A stretch of DNA of 64,000 bases from Cyanobium sp. ATX 6F1 (GCF_024346315.1 NZ_JAGQCS010000001.1:248001-312000); one strand, 5' to 3'. Positions 31,038-40,467 are shown, counted from the stretch's first letter. Numbers and translations: made by a program. The notes: generated from the sequence alone by a model not told the origin.

Positions 31038-32788
31038 GACACTTCCTCGAGATCAGTAGAATAAGGAGTACCATCATCTCGGAAGCGCGTCACGATAGAG
31101 GGGCCACGATAGCCATCAGCATCAATCATTAGATTTATCATCAGCCTACTACCTCCCTGCTTGATTTCCTCAAGAGTGTCCATCAATGCCCTAGGGCTGT
31201 CGACGAGCCTGTATTTGAGCCCGAACGCGGAGGATAATTGTTCAAGATCAGGAGATGATAAACCGGAAGACGGTGAGGCTCCAAATTCCTCTCCAAAAGT
31301 GCGCAGCTGTGAACGGGATATCGACACATAGCCTCCATTGTTAAGCAAAATAATTGATATATCAAGCTCTGGATTGGCCTGAATAGTCGCCAATTCCTGG
31401 ACATTGAGCATTAATCCGCCATCCCCCTCCAGGCAGACCACTCTGCCAACGCGAGCCGCCGCAGCGCCTACTGCTGTTGGGAGGCCAAGGCCCATAGACC
31501 CCAGAGAATGCCCACCGTAGATAATCCGATTACCGTTTGCAGGGCGGAAGAATCTTGCGATGCCTTCGATAGCATAACCAGACGCAGTTGTAACAAAAAT
31601 CATATTAGACAAAGTATCTGTCAAAGCAAGGGAAATATTTCTAGCATTGAGGGCTCCGCCAGCACCAAGACACCTCATTTCATGACGCTCATCTTCCTGC
31701 TTCCAAGACAAACACTGAGAAAACCAGGCTTCATGTGCATCAACAGGCCCTGCTGCCATGGCCCTCAGCCAATCCAGTGCTTCTGATGCATCAGAATGAC
31801 AACAATCAAGAAACTCAATCTTGGCAAATTTTTCCAACTCCAAACCATCGACATCAATAACAAGGCGATGCGCTCGCCTGCCAAATGCTGAAGGATTAAA
31901 ACCAGTAGTCAACAAATCCAATCTAGCGCCAAGAAAAATTACTGCATCAGCATTCTGAAGTATTCTATTACTGTGGGTCGACGCCAATCCACCTGGGCAT
32001 CCAAAATTTAGACCATGTCCTGAATCAAGCAAATCAGCACTAGGCCAACTGAATAGCGTCGGAACATTGAGTGTCTCAGCCAATGACCTTATACGATCTC
32101 GGGAAACACCTGAGATCCTGGTACCGTTCCCAATAAAGAGCACTGGACGTGAAGCCCCGCGCCAGTATGTCTGCAACCAATGGCCAGATCCTTCCGAAGG
32201 TGCCAGGCGTGTTGACCTATGGCCGTGGATAATCGAAATGATTAGATCAAGCCTAGATTTTGCATTGTCTACATCAATTGCCTGGAAATCTAATGGGACT
32301 TCAATAAGAACTGGGCCCATGCGTCCAGATACAGACTTGGCTAACACCAAGGCAAGGCTCTCATCATCAATCTCGGCAGGATCATAGCGGAGTACGCTCT
32401 TGGCGATTGGCCTAATCACATCCAAAGAAGGAACCTCCTGAGCGCCATGGCTTCTGAGGCCAAATCGATTGATATCTGCGGATTTAACCTGACCCGCCAG
32501 AATCACAACAGGAACTGAATCATGATACGCCGAGGCAATAGACGTAGCAATATTTGTCACGCCAGGTCCTGAGGTTACAATCGCCAAGCCTGGGCGAAGA
32601 TAATCAAAAGCCTTTGCATAGCCATCAGCCGATGCAACACAAGCCTGTTCATGATTACAGTATAATAAATTAAGGCTAGAATTTGCTGCTGCATAATGAA
32701 GATGCGTGGCCATCCCACCTGTCAAGCAATATGCTGTATCCGTGCCAAGATTAATAACAGATTGAAGAAGAAATTCGGCTACATTCAA
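31025..32788 (-). CDS. TPP-dependent enzyme of the acetolactate synthase family
   Basis: About 587 aa with the three-domain TPP enzyme plan. The Pyr domain has the activating Glu in LLYCNHEQACVASADGYAKA; a central domain follows (GNGTRISGVSRD, FLGARLDLLTTGF). The PP domain has the GDG...N motif in VVCLEGDGGLMLNVQELATI and ILLNNGGYVSI. Family members decarboxylate pyruvate or related 2-keto acids and transfer the two-carbon unit. YerE, a relative, adds it to a CDP-4-keto sugar. TTG 32788 (LNVAEFLLQ) has a GGAG seven bases upstream and gives the usual start; TTG 32878 would add 30 residues. It heads the minus-strand cassette. Confidence 0.88.
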   Translation of the reverse strand: MNVAEFLLQSVINLGTDTAYCLTGGMATHLHYAAANSSLNLLYCNHEQACVASADGYAKAFDYLRPGLAIVTSGPGVTNIATSIASAYHDSVPVVILAGQVKSADINRFGLRSHGAQEVPSLDVIRPIAKSVLRYDPAEIDDESLALVLAKSVSGRMGPVLIEVPLDFQAIDVDNAKSRLDLIISIIHGHRSTRLAPSEGSGHWLQTYWRGASRPVLFIGNGTRISGVSRDRIRSLAETLNVPTLFSWPSADLLDSGHGLNFGCPGGLASTHSNRILQNADAVIFLGARLDLLTTGFNPSAFGRRAHRLVIDVDGLELEKFAKIEFLDCCHSDASEALDWLRAMAAGPVDAHEAWFSQCLSWKQEDERHEMRCLGAGGALNARNISLALTDTLSNMIFVTTASGYAIEGIARFFRPANGNRIIYGGHSLGSMGLGLPTAVGAAAARVGRVVCLEGDGGLMLNVQELATIQANPELDISIILLNNGGYVSISRSQLRTFGEEFGASPSSGLSSPDLEQLSSAFGLKYRLVDSPRALMDTLEEIKQGGSRLMINLMIDADGYRGPSIVTRFRDDGTPYSTDLEEVSWTV

Positions 32789-33408
32789 TGCACAACTCCG
32801 AAACGGTAGGTTAGCGAATAAACCTCCAGCAATGCCTAGTCTAACAGGCTTGTGGATGATTTCCAAGGCAAAAACCAAACCATGAGCTTAAGCCCAAGCA
32901 AAGATGCAGAAATTATTATTTTGACCAAGAATCGACTAATGTAAAACAGGAAAATGACCGAGCATAAATAGCACATTATGGCTAGCGACTTGCGTCACTA
33001 GGAAACGTCTATTCTTTAATTCCCATATTTGCTGGAGGCACTTTCAAGATAGTGCATTTCTTGGCAATGCTCTGCATGTTCAGCCTCGTTCAAGGCCTCC
33101 CCGGGTAAAATTCATTAAGAAAGATATTTAAACTCACAATCCAAATCAGCTTTCATCGGCAGCATTCCTGCTCATAAAGGCATTTTTACTTGCCTTAACC
33201 ATTCGTTATCCATCGAGCGCAGAGGAATCTTGAGGATTTTAACCATCGACCTCTGCCCAGAGATCCAAGTGAACTTGGGTAATGATGAAGAAATTTTCAT
33301 GCCAATTCCCTCACCTCTTCGATAATGAGCCTAATTACTCAGCTTTGCAGGCTAGAATCCATTTCGGAATCAAGCCACCATTTTGAACAGCTGAATTACT
33401 TGAATATT
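32789..33408. other. Non-coding AT-rich divergent region
   Basis: About 620 bp between the TPP-enzyme start and the gmhA ATG. No gene was recognised. TTGACC at 32931-32936 followed by TAAAAC after 15 bases is a weak plus-strand promoter match. Divergent promoters for the minus-strand cassette and gmhA must lie here. No strong hairpin or repeat was seen. Confidence 0.5.
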
Positions 33409-34002
33409 ATGCCAAGTTCCGAAGAACATCTCTACACTGATACATTAGGCCAAGAGCTCAGCGATGCACTTAGCGTCCTTTCCAGGCTAGGTGAATCAAT
33501 TTCTGTACTCACCTCGATTGCCAAGTTGATTCTTGATGTCGATGAAGTGGGTCGTACAGTCTACCTCTGCGGCAATGGAGGCAGTGCTGCAGATGCCCAA
33601 CACGTGGCGGCCGAGCTGATGGGGCGTTACCAGCTCAGTCGCCGACCGATTGCTGCAGTTGCATTGACCACCGATAGTTCCGTTCTTACGGCCATTGCCA
33701 ACGACATAACCTTTGAAGAGGTGTTTGCACGGCAAGCCAGGGCGTTGGTCAAGCCGGGTGATTGCTTTGCAGCTATCAGTACGAGCGGGCAATCGAAAAA
33801 TGTGTTGAGAGCGCTGCGAGTAGCGCGCAATCAAGGAGCGACAACGGTGGGCTTCACGGGGAGCAGAGGCATGGATATGGTCCCACTGTGCGACCATCTA
33901 CTCATGGTTGATTCAACCAACACTGCAAGAATTCAGGAGAGCCACATACTTGCTTGGCATATGATATGCAAAATAATTGAGGAGCGGTTGATCCCCGAAT
34001 GA
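33409..34002 (+). CDS. gmhA: Sedoheptulose-7-phosphate isomerase GmhA (SIS domain)
   Basis: A 197-aa SIS-domain isomerase from the ATG at 33409 (33325 would add 28 residues). The signature YLCGNGGSAADAQHVAAELMG is that of GmhA, followed by TTDSSVLTAIANDITFEEVF and ISTSGQSKNVLRAL. GmhA turns sedoheptulose-7-P into D-glycero-D-manno-heptose-7-P, the first step of heptose synthesis. The kinase/phosphatase/adenylyltransferase steps are not in the window. Base composition is between that of the AT-rich island and the GC-rich genome. Confidence 0.93.
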   Translation: MPSSEEHLYTDTLGQELSDALSVLSRLGESISVLTSIAKLILDVDEVGRTVYLCGNGGSAADAQHVAAELMGRYQLSRRPIAAVALTTDSSVLTAIANDITFEEVFARQARALVKPGDCFAAISTSGQSKNVLRALRVARNQGATTVGFTGSRGMDMVPLCDHLLMVDSTNTARIQESHILAWHMICKIIEERLIPE

Positions 34003-34229
34003 AAATCTTTCTCGATTACAATCGTATGCAATGCTTGATCTGTCATGTTTCAGCGCTCGCAGCGAAGCCTATGAGCTTTTCGCTGGTGCCCGCCTGCCTT
34101 GCAACTTCCCCTAGTTAAAATATTTAGCGAATCACTACTGCTAACAACAAATACTTTAAAATGCCGATATAAAATACAAAGCCCGCAAGAGCCGTAAGCG
34201 TTAACTGCTATCGCCCCCTACATTAAGAC

Positions 34230-34331
34230 CGCCACCATCACCAGGACCAGCGGGAAATCAAACAGCTCAAACAGGAGCTGCGCCGCAAGGAGAAGGCCCT
34301 GGCAGCTACCGATCCAGAACAAGCAGCCTTT
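34230..34331 (+). pseudogene. Transposase N-terminal coiled-coil remnant
   Basis: The frame reads RHHHQDQREIKQLKQELRRK then EKALAATDPEQ. REIKQLKQELRRKEKALAE is the typical helix near the start of IS3-type orfA/orfB transposases. No start or downstream coding part remains. The rest of the 34003-34369 gap shows nothing else. It marks an old insertion at the border between the AT-rich island and the GC-rich genes to the right. Confidence 0.55.
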
Positions 34332-34369
34332 CAGGTTTTAGTCTCTTGGTCATTCAAGGGGCTTTCTCC

Positions 34370-35662
34370 TTGCAAAAGCACCCCAGATTGCCCGGATCGC
34401 CTCAACGCCTCCTCCCCTGGGCTCTCCTTCCCCTGGCCGCCCTCGCCTGGTGGCCCACCTTCCTGAGCCTCTCGCTTCCTTCCGCTGATCAGGTCTGGGA
34501 ACGCTTCGGCATTGGGAGCTCCTGCGTCGCTGAACGCTTCCAGCTGGGCTGGATCGGGCCTGGAAGCAGTCAGAATCTCGGTGCGTTCACCGGTTCTTTG
34601 GCCTCGACGGCCGTCACGGGCCTGAGTTGCCAACTTGCCCGCCACAGCCGCCTAGACCCGCTCCAAGCGTTCCTGATCCTAGGCCTTCTGCTCACGTTCG
34701 GCCTCACGGCCCTGGCCTGCCGCTGGGCTGGGTTTCGACCCGACACCAGCCTGATCACCGCCTTCCTGATCACCACGGCCCCCTGCGCCTTCTCCCGGGT
34801 GGGTCACCTCTCCCTGGCCACCCTCTGGGCTGTGATTCCTGGGCTGCTGGCCTGCCATGGCCTCTGGCGATCCATGGGCAGCCGACGCGAGCCCCTAACC
34901 CTGGCAGCAGCGGGGGCGATCGCCGCGCTGCTCTGCCTGCCCACCCAGGACTACTACGTGTTCTTCACCCTGCTGCTACTCCTCTGCTGTTTTGGCCTGT
35001 TGCTGCTGCTCGCCGCCACCCGCACGGTGGATCTGGGCCAGTTGGGATCCATTCTTGGCCGGGGGCTGCTGTTCAGCACCGGTTTTGTGGCAGTGCTGGT
35101 GCTGCTCTACGTACCCAAACTGATAATGGTGACCCAGGCGGACACGGCACCTCCAGCTTTCTGGGCCACCCCCCGCTATGCGATCGAACAGTTCCAATAC
35201 GGACTGCTGCCCTTCACCTGGGTGATCCCCTCCCCCTGGGTGGTGGTGGTCCAAAAGGCTTTGGAGGACGGAGGAATCAGCACCGGAACGGAGAACTACT
35301 TCTGGTCCACGGGCAGCTTCCTGATTCCGATCGCCTGGGGGGTGGCGCTCTGGACCGTCGCTCGGGAGCGCCAGCGGCCGCCCCAGGTAGGCCCGCCCCT
35401 CCAGAGGAGCCATGGGCTGGGCCACAGGGACCTGCTGTTTTTCGCGCTTCTGCTCTTCATTACCACCTTTGTGGGCCTGTTCTGGATGACCATGGGGGGG
35501 CTGGGCACGCTCTTCGCCGTGGTGGTGAGCCCGGTTCTGCGCTCTCTCGCCCGCTTCACGGCCTTCGAGTACGGGGCCGCCGTGCTGATGCTGTGCGCGC
35601 TCCTCGACCGCTGCCTCGGGCTACACATCCAGGGCTCTGGGGCGGCGGAGCAAAAGCAATGA
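34370..35662 (+). CDS. Polytopic membrane protein, GT-C-like
   Basis: About 430 aa with 10 or more hydrophobic segments spread over the whole length, and a large extracytoplasmic loop near residues 240-300 (WATPRYAIEQFQYGL...). The layout, with an acidic/aromatic first loop after helix 1 (SADQVWERFGIGSS), resembles GT-C-fold lipid-sugar-dependent glycosyltransferases and DUF6311-type proteins. TTG 34370 has an AGGGG eight bases upstream; TTG 34346 is in the same frame. It overlaps the next gene by ATGA. Possible role: the GtrC/GtrS-like transferase that uses the lipid-linked sugar; this is inferred. Confidence 0.75.
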   Translation: MQKHPRLPGSPQRLLPWALLPLAALAWWPTFLSLSLPSADQVWERFGIGSSCVAERFQLGWIGPGSSQNLGAFTGSLASTAVTGLSCQLARHSRLDPLQAFLILGLLLTFGLTALACRWAGFRPDTSLITAFLITTAPCAFSRVGHLSLATLWAVIPGLLACHGLWRSMGSRREPLTLAAAGAIAALLCLPTQDYYVFFTLLLLLCCFGLLLLLAATRTVDLGQLGSILGRGLLFSTGFVAVLVLLYVPKLIMVTQADTAPPAFWATPRYAIEQFQYGLLPFTWVIPSPWVVVVQKALEDGGISTGTENYFWSTGSFLIPIAWGVALWTVARERQRPPQVGPPLQRSHGLGHRDLLFFALLLFITTFVGLFWMTMGGLGTLFAVVVSPVLRSLARFTAFEYGAAVLMLCALLDRCLGLHIQGSGAAEQKQ

Positions 35663-36756
35663 ACACCCCCCGCCCGCAGACAATTGATCCGATCTGGGCT
35701 GGCTTTGGCCTACTGGCTCTCTGGATCGGCATAGAACTGCTTTCAAGCAGCCGCTGGTTGGAGCTCCCCTCGATCCAGCAGCACCACCAACTCCTAGAGA
35801 CAGACAGCACCCACAAGACATCAAGTCCAAAACTCAGCGCCCTTCTATCTGAAGTGCCCTTGGCCGAGCGCAAGGTCTGGTTTGCGCCCTACACCACCTT
35901 TCCGGAAACTGGGGTAGTCGAAAGCCGCTTGCGCCAGGGGGTCTACGACACCTTCAAGACCTTTCCCGACTCCGGGATCAGCAGCAACTACGGAGCCTTC
36001 AAGCATAGCCCCGCGGACAGCCTGTTTACCCAGGCTTCGAGCCAGGGACTGGTGGCGGAGGCCCACCTGGCCCAGCGCCTCGGCTACCGCTTCTTCGCTC
36101 TGGATCTCGGGGCCGTCGAAGACCCAATAGAAGCACTTAAGTTATGTCGTCAAATCACCGGTTGCCAACACACGTCAGACGGCTATTCCCTGTATCCCAT
36201 GAACCGGAAAGCCATTATATGGATCCGCTCCCTCGCAGCGTTTCAGCGCCGCATCCCGCTATTGCCACAGCAATCAGCATCTCCACGTTGGAATGGTTTG
36301 GTCTTTGCCCCCAACCAATGGTGGCTGCCAAAGGCAGAGTCTTTGAAGGCTGCCACCGGATCGATGCGGATACGAGCGCGGGCACTATGGGCATTGAGCC
36401 TCTATCGCTACGAGCCATCAGAGCTTCCGGCATCGGCGCGAGCCAATCTTGCCTCAAGGGAGCTATCTGTGAAAGCACTGCTCGGCCCTGGATTGAAAGG
36501 AGCGGATCTTTGCATAGCCTCGAAAGTGACCGCTACATCAAAGAACCGTTGCCAAATAGTTTCTTTGCGCTCCGGTGACGGGCCAGTCGAGATCACCCCT
36601 TGGTTATCGCAGGGGTCGGTTACACAAATTCAAGTGGAGGCCATATATGACAAATATGGCCTGCCGACCACGATGGAGCGACTTCCAAGTGTTGACAACA
36701 GCGAATTGCAACCATCTCCATTTTCACTAGCGATCACACCACTTCGGCTTCATTAA
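35659..36756 (+). CDS. Membrane-anchored protein, partner of the polytopic protein
   Basis: A 365-aa protein with one N-terminal transmembrane helix (about residues 13-30, WAGFGLLALWIGIELL) and a large soluble domain, probably extracytoplasmic. Stretches such as VWFAPYTTFPETG and GYRFFALDLGAVEDP recall the periplasmic domain of polysaccharide-locus membrane proteins that are usually fused to the GT-C helices. Here the domain is a separate gene coupled by ATGA. The 3' half is more AT-rich than the 5' half. No enzyme family recognised. Confidence 0.72.
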   Translation: MNTPRPQTIDPIWAGFGLLALWIGIELLSSSRWLELPSIQQHHQLLETDSTHKTSSPKLSALLSEVPLAERKVWFAPYTTFPETGVVESRLRQGVYDTFKTFPDSGISSNYGAFKHSPADSLFTQASSQGLVAEAHLAQRLGYRFFALDLGAVEDPIEALKLCRQITGCQHTSDGYSLYPMNRKAIIWIRSLAAFQRRIPLLPQQSASPRWNGLVFAPNQWWLPKAESLKAATGSMRIRARALWALSLYRYEPSELPASARANLASRELSVKALLGPGLKGADLCIASKVTATSKNRCQIVSLRSGDGPVEITPWLSQGSVTQIQVEAIYDKYGLPTTMERLPSVDNSELQPSPFSLAITPLRLH

Positions 36757-36845
36757 CGCTGCAACGAGAGGGTTGTTGAATCGGACAGGGATCCTGAAGC
36801 CTTGATTGGAAATCTGGAAAGATCGCATGGCCGGATGGGCCTTGA

Positions 36846-38663
36846 TTATCTTGTCCATTCCACATCTTGTACGTGTAAATAAGCCCTCCGGCTCATCTCT
36901 TGAAATGCCTCCTGGAGGTGATGAGACAGATCCGCCCCATCGAACAGACAACTGGCAAGAAATTCTGATTGTCGAGCAGCCTTGGCCGACCGAAGATCGT
37001 TGAGGTTTGCGCATAGGTTTATGACAATTCTGGCGTAGTCTTCTGGTGAAGATGCAACCCATCCCCCGCGATTGAGAGCCGAGACCAAAGACGAACTCAT
37101 GCGCGCCGCCATGCAATCCCCCTTGATCGCCACAAGTGGCACACCCATCGCCAAGGCGTCGAACCCGGTAGTTGCACTGCTCCATGGCGTGGTGTCGAGA
37201 GCTAAATCGATTCGGTTGTAAGTGGCCATATGCTCCTCCCATGTGGCGGTAGCTGGAAGGAAGCCGATTCGCTTCTCCTCCACATCTAGCCCTCGAAGCG
37301 TGGAAAGGATTCTCTGCTGTAGGTGTAAATCTTCTGCATGGCGACCCTTAATCAGCAGGATCGCATTGGGCACGGCCCGCAGGGCTGCTGCCCAATGATT
37401 CAAGGTATCTTGTCGGACTTTGGTGAGTTGATTGAACGATCCGAACACAGGTTCTTCTCCCCAGGCCTGGGGGAGAGCAAGAGGCGGTCGTTTGGAGAAG
37501 GTACAAGCTAGCCAAGGGCGAGGCAAACGCCAGAGGGTCTCGCTGAAGACATCTTCGAACTCTGGCGGTCCGGTTTCGGAGTCGCAAATGAAATAATCAA
37601 TCGCGTGCAATCCTGTTGACGCATGGAATCCAATATAGTGGCATTGAACCGGAGCGCATCGTTCGGCAAGAATCTGGATCCCTGAATCGGCCAGATATCC
37701 TGATGTTTCGACGATAATGTCATACTTATTCCTGAGCAGTAGGTCGCGGCATTCAGAGAGTGTGAGACCATCCAAGAAAACCTCCTCGCTCACCAGCGCT
37801 CCCATTGGCGAGGATGTCATCGATTGATTCCTGGTCAGAAAAATCAAATCGACCGAAAAGTCATTTCGGCTATAATGCCGGAGGAAGGAGTTGAGAAATA
37901 AGTTGTCGCAATGTCGGCCCAGAAAACCAATCCTCAATGGTCTGGCTTGCCCACTTACTAGTGCCCAAACCAGATCATAATGATCAGTGGCTGTTCGCAC
38001 ACCAATTTCGCGCCAATAGCGTTCAGAGGTCTCCAGAAGCAACTGCTGGTGTTCCCTGCCGCCGATCGAGTAACAGAACATGAGATTGGTGAATGAGAGC
38101 CAATCACCTGGGAGCAACTCAAGCGCACGATCGAAGCACTTAATGGCCTCATCTAGCAATCCGCGCAAGCGATGAATCCCACCTAGTGAACGCCAAGCCT
38201 CCGCTGAAGAAGGCTCAAGCCTAATGGTTTTAAGATAACCCTCAGCAGCCTGCTCTAGATCACCAATCTCCTCTAGCACCTCAGCAAGCAAGAGATGAGC
38301 TTTGGGCATATCTGGTTTGAGCAGCAAGACTCCAAGCAGAGCCATGCTTGCCTCCTCGAGCCTACCCTGTTCCTTGAGTATGTTCCCAAGGTTGAACTGG
38401 GCAACTGCTAGATCGGGTTGGATTTTCAGAGCGTTCTGGTAAGCGACCATGGCCTCGTCAAGGCGGCCCGCTGCCTTCAATCCGTTCCCAAGATTGTTGA
38501 GTGCCTCTGGATACTCCGGCCGGATGGACAGCGCTAGGCCATAGGCCTCAATGGCTTGAGAGTGATCACCGCGAGCGAGGAGATCATTACCGAGACAGTA
38601 ATAGCTTGTGGCCTGCTTCTGATCTGAGACGTGATCGAGGCTATGCTCTTCTCCAGGATTCAC
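36846..38663 (-). CDS. TPR/SPINDLY-type O-linked glycosyltransferase (GT41-like)
   Basis: A 605-aa protein. Residues 20-200 hold about five TPR repeats (for example YYCLGNDLLARGDHSQAIEAY and NLGNGLKAAGRLDEAMVAYQ). A GT41/OGT catalytic region follows: RIGFLGRHCDNLFLNSFLRH, FGSFNQLTKVRQDTLNHWA, RIGFLP, then IDLALDTTPWSSATTGFDAL and MGVPLVAIKGD. Such enzymes transfer a sugar from a nucleotide donor to Ser/Thr of proteins in the cytoplasm. It converges on the membrane-protein pair, with 90 bp between stops. Target unknown; pilins encoded nearby are candidates. Confidence 0.9.
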   Translation of the reverse strand: MNPGEEHSLDHVSDQKQATSYYCLGNDLLARGDHSQAIEAYGLALSIRPEYPEALNNLGNGLKAAGRLDEAMVAYQNALKIQPDLAVAQFNLGNILKEQGRLEEASMALLGVLLLKPDMPKAHLLLAEVLEEIGDLEQAAEGYLKTIRLEPSSAEAWRSLGGIHRLRGLLDEAIKCFDRALELLPGDWLSFTNLMFCYSIGGREHQQLLLETSERYWREIGVRTATDHYDLVWALVSGQARPLRIGFLGRHCDNLFLNSFLRHYSRNDFSVDLIFLTRNQSMTSSPMGALVSEEVFLDGLTLSECRDLLLRNKYDIIVETSGYLADSGIQILAERCAPVQCHYIGFHASTGLHAIDYFICDSETGPPEFEDVFSETLWRLPRPWLACTFSKRPPLALPQAWGEEPVFGSFNQLTKVRQDTLNHWAAALRAVPNAILLIKGRHAEDLHLQQRILSTLRGLDVEEKRIGFLPATATWEEHMATYNRIDLALDTTPWSSATTGFDALAMGVPLVAIKGDCMAARMSSSLVSALNRGGWVASSPEDYARIVINLCANLNDLRSAKAARQSEFLASCLFDGADLSHHLQEAFQEMSRRAYLHVQDVEWTR

Positions 38664-40062
38664 AAAGACACCTCCCTAGTACATGTTTTTCGAGTTGATT
38701 GGGAGGGGCATTGCCAGCCGATACCTTCACCAAGAAAAGTCTCCATCTCCTTCCCATGGGACGACAGACCAGACACCATCATAATGTCGAAAACATAAAG
38801 AGAGTGAGCAGTACGGTCGTCGATTCAGCCACGTTGTACAGAGAAAACATCTCAGGATCCTCGTGAGCCCGTACCTAGTAACTTGGCCACTTCCTAATAA
38901 AGATCTGTCTTGACTGAAGCCACCTAGCTTGCTATCGCCTTGGCCGCGCTCCTCTCCTTTTATGTTTATAACACCACCATACGTCAACCGACCGCAAGAT
39001 CATGACGGTTCTCCATGAGTACGTGGCATCGGCAACACCGCTGAAATGGATGTGCATTGGGCTTCCGGGTCAGCAAGGCCACTCCTTCAGCAAAGACTGC
39101 GTCTGAGAAATCCATGCAGAAACGGGGAGGCCTCGTTGCTGAGCTTGATGAAGCGAAGTCGCCTCATGCACGGTGTCGTCACTTTTTTTGGGGAGCGCCG
39201 AATCCCTCACCCTGCCCTGTGGGCGGAGGCGAACCATCCTCCCGACCAATGGTCCGCTTCAAGGAGGCGTATGAGGCCAAGGCCTGCAAAAGCTTGCCAT
39301 CCCCACAGAAGTAGCCGACAGCGCACAGAGGCTGGCCTCCAGAGCGCCCATCAGCTTCTCTAGAAACTTGCCAAGGACGGCCTCATTGAGAGGCTGGCCA
39401 CGATTCATGGTGTAGATGAAATTGACCGGAGGCTATCGGTGCTGGGATGACCGATCGGATGGTCAGGCCATCTACCCAGAGAAATAGCACCTTACGGCGG
39501 AGCCGCTCAACCCACAGCCTCTCAGAGTGAATCACATTGAAAGCCTGCAACAACGAGGCCAACACCAACTGCGCTGCCTTCACCACCGACGGCGCTCCTA
39601 ATTAAGCATAAAAATCACAAAAGGTAGGATTAAGTCAATTGAGAGCCAGTGAGGCAGATCTACCAGCTTCCGAATCCGCTTAAGCGGGTAACGGGCCAGG
39701 ATCCGCTCCTCAATCGAAACGCTTTCCGCAAATCCCAAGGGAGACTGACGTGAGGTACGGGCCAGCCTCTTTGCCGTGAAGGCACGGGAACCATGGCAAG
39801 ATTAAAAAATGGTGAGAGCTCGTCGAGAAGCAGAGGTGACTGCCCTGATATCAAGCGGCACCTAAGGGCAGCTGAGAGGGTGTGCACGGGCTCTTTAACC
39901 GTCCGTTGACCCGAAAAAGCTAATGACTGCAGGGGTTTTGGCAGATATCTCATCCGAATCAACGCACCAAAGGATCTCAGTGCAGCAGGCTCCATCAGTG
40001 TGTGGATGACTGGACGCGCCCTCAGCATGAGCCTAGAATTGGAAAGAGCGATACCCAAAACC
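38664..40062. other. Long non-coding stretch with decayed sequence
   Basis: About 1.4 kb between the SPINDLY-type gene and the pilin. No intact gene was found. It includes an IS5-type transposase fragment (39452-39586, minus). A minus-strand fragment around 39290-39408 reads MNRGQPLNEAVLGKFLEKLM and faintly resembles the start of a small SAM methyltransferase. The rest could not be assigned. Confidence 0.5.
39452..39586 (-). pseudogene. IS5-type (DUF772) transposase fragment
   Basis: The minus-strand frame reads LLQAFNVIHSERLWVERLRR then KVLFLWVDGLTI. It matches the conserved IS5/DUF772 pattern LLQ.LY.IRSERLLMEQL.YNLLFRWFVGL. Only about 45 residues remain and no start or inverted repeat was found. 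Confidence 0.5.
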
Positions 40063-40467
40063 ATGCGCACCAAAACCCAGTTGGCTCTCATCCGCAGCCT
40101 GCAGGCTCGTAGAAGGGCCACAGCCTCCGCATTCACTCTTGTCGAGCTGATGATTGTTGTGGCTGTGATCGGCATTCTCTCTGCTGTAGCCTTACCTCAA
40201 TATCTGCAAGCACGTGTTCGGGCCGCGGCGGGTGCTGCGGTTGGCGAAGCCATCGGATTGGCTAAAGAATGCGCGGTAGCTCAGGCTTCTCAGCTCCCAG
40301 CCACACCGATTTCGGGAAAAATTTGCAATGGTTCAGCACCTGTCCTCTTTAACGCCACCTGGTCTGGTGGAACGACTGATGGAGTGAAGTGTTTGCAAGC
40401 AACGGCTGCATCTGCTGCCAGCTTTGTCGTCACAGCCTCTTCCAATGGCGGACTTAGCTGCGCCTAA
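40063..40467 (+). CDS. Type IV major-pilin-like protein (PilA family)
   Basis: A 134-aa prepilin. A basic 23-residue leader precedes the class III signal SA|FTLVELMIVVAVIGILSA, with the required Glu at +5; the residue before the cleavage site is Ala rather than the usual Gly. A long hydrophobic helix is followed by a small C-terminal domain with four cysteines (EC, IC, KC and a terminal SC). It has its own downstream terminator, so it is a single-gene unit. Likely assembled into type IV pili for twitching or DNA uptake. Upstream frames starting at 40000 are not needed. Confidence 0.93.
   Translation: MRTKTQLALIRSLQARRRATASAFTLVELMIVVAVIGILSAVALPQYLQARVRAAAGAAVGEAIGLAKECAVAQASQLPATPISGKICNGSAPVLFNATWSGGTTDGVKCLQATAASAASFVVTASSNGGLSCA

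Noticed and set aside
34627-35658. A reading in the +1 frame inside the polytopic protein gene that joins the next gene
   Set aside because: This part is Pro/Arg/His-rich with no helices, while the other frame gives a normal membrane protein. The real second gene starts at the ATGA overlap (35659).
38727-38987. An 86-codon minus-strand frame after the SPINDLY-type gene
   Set aside because: Composition is not coding-like, there is no ribosome-binding site and no recognisable motif.
39290-39408. Minus-strand fragment MNRGQPLNEAVLGKFLEKLM, thought to be a methyltransferase start
   Set aside because: Only about 30 residues match in feel, a frameshift is needed to continue, and no motif I is present. 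Mentioned as part of the non-coding stretch only.
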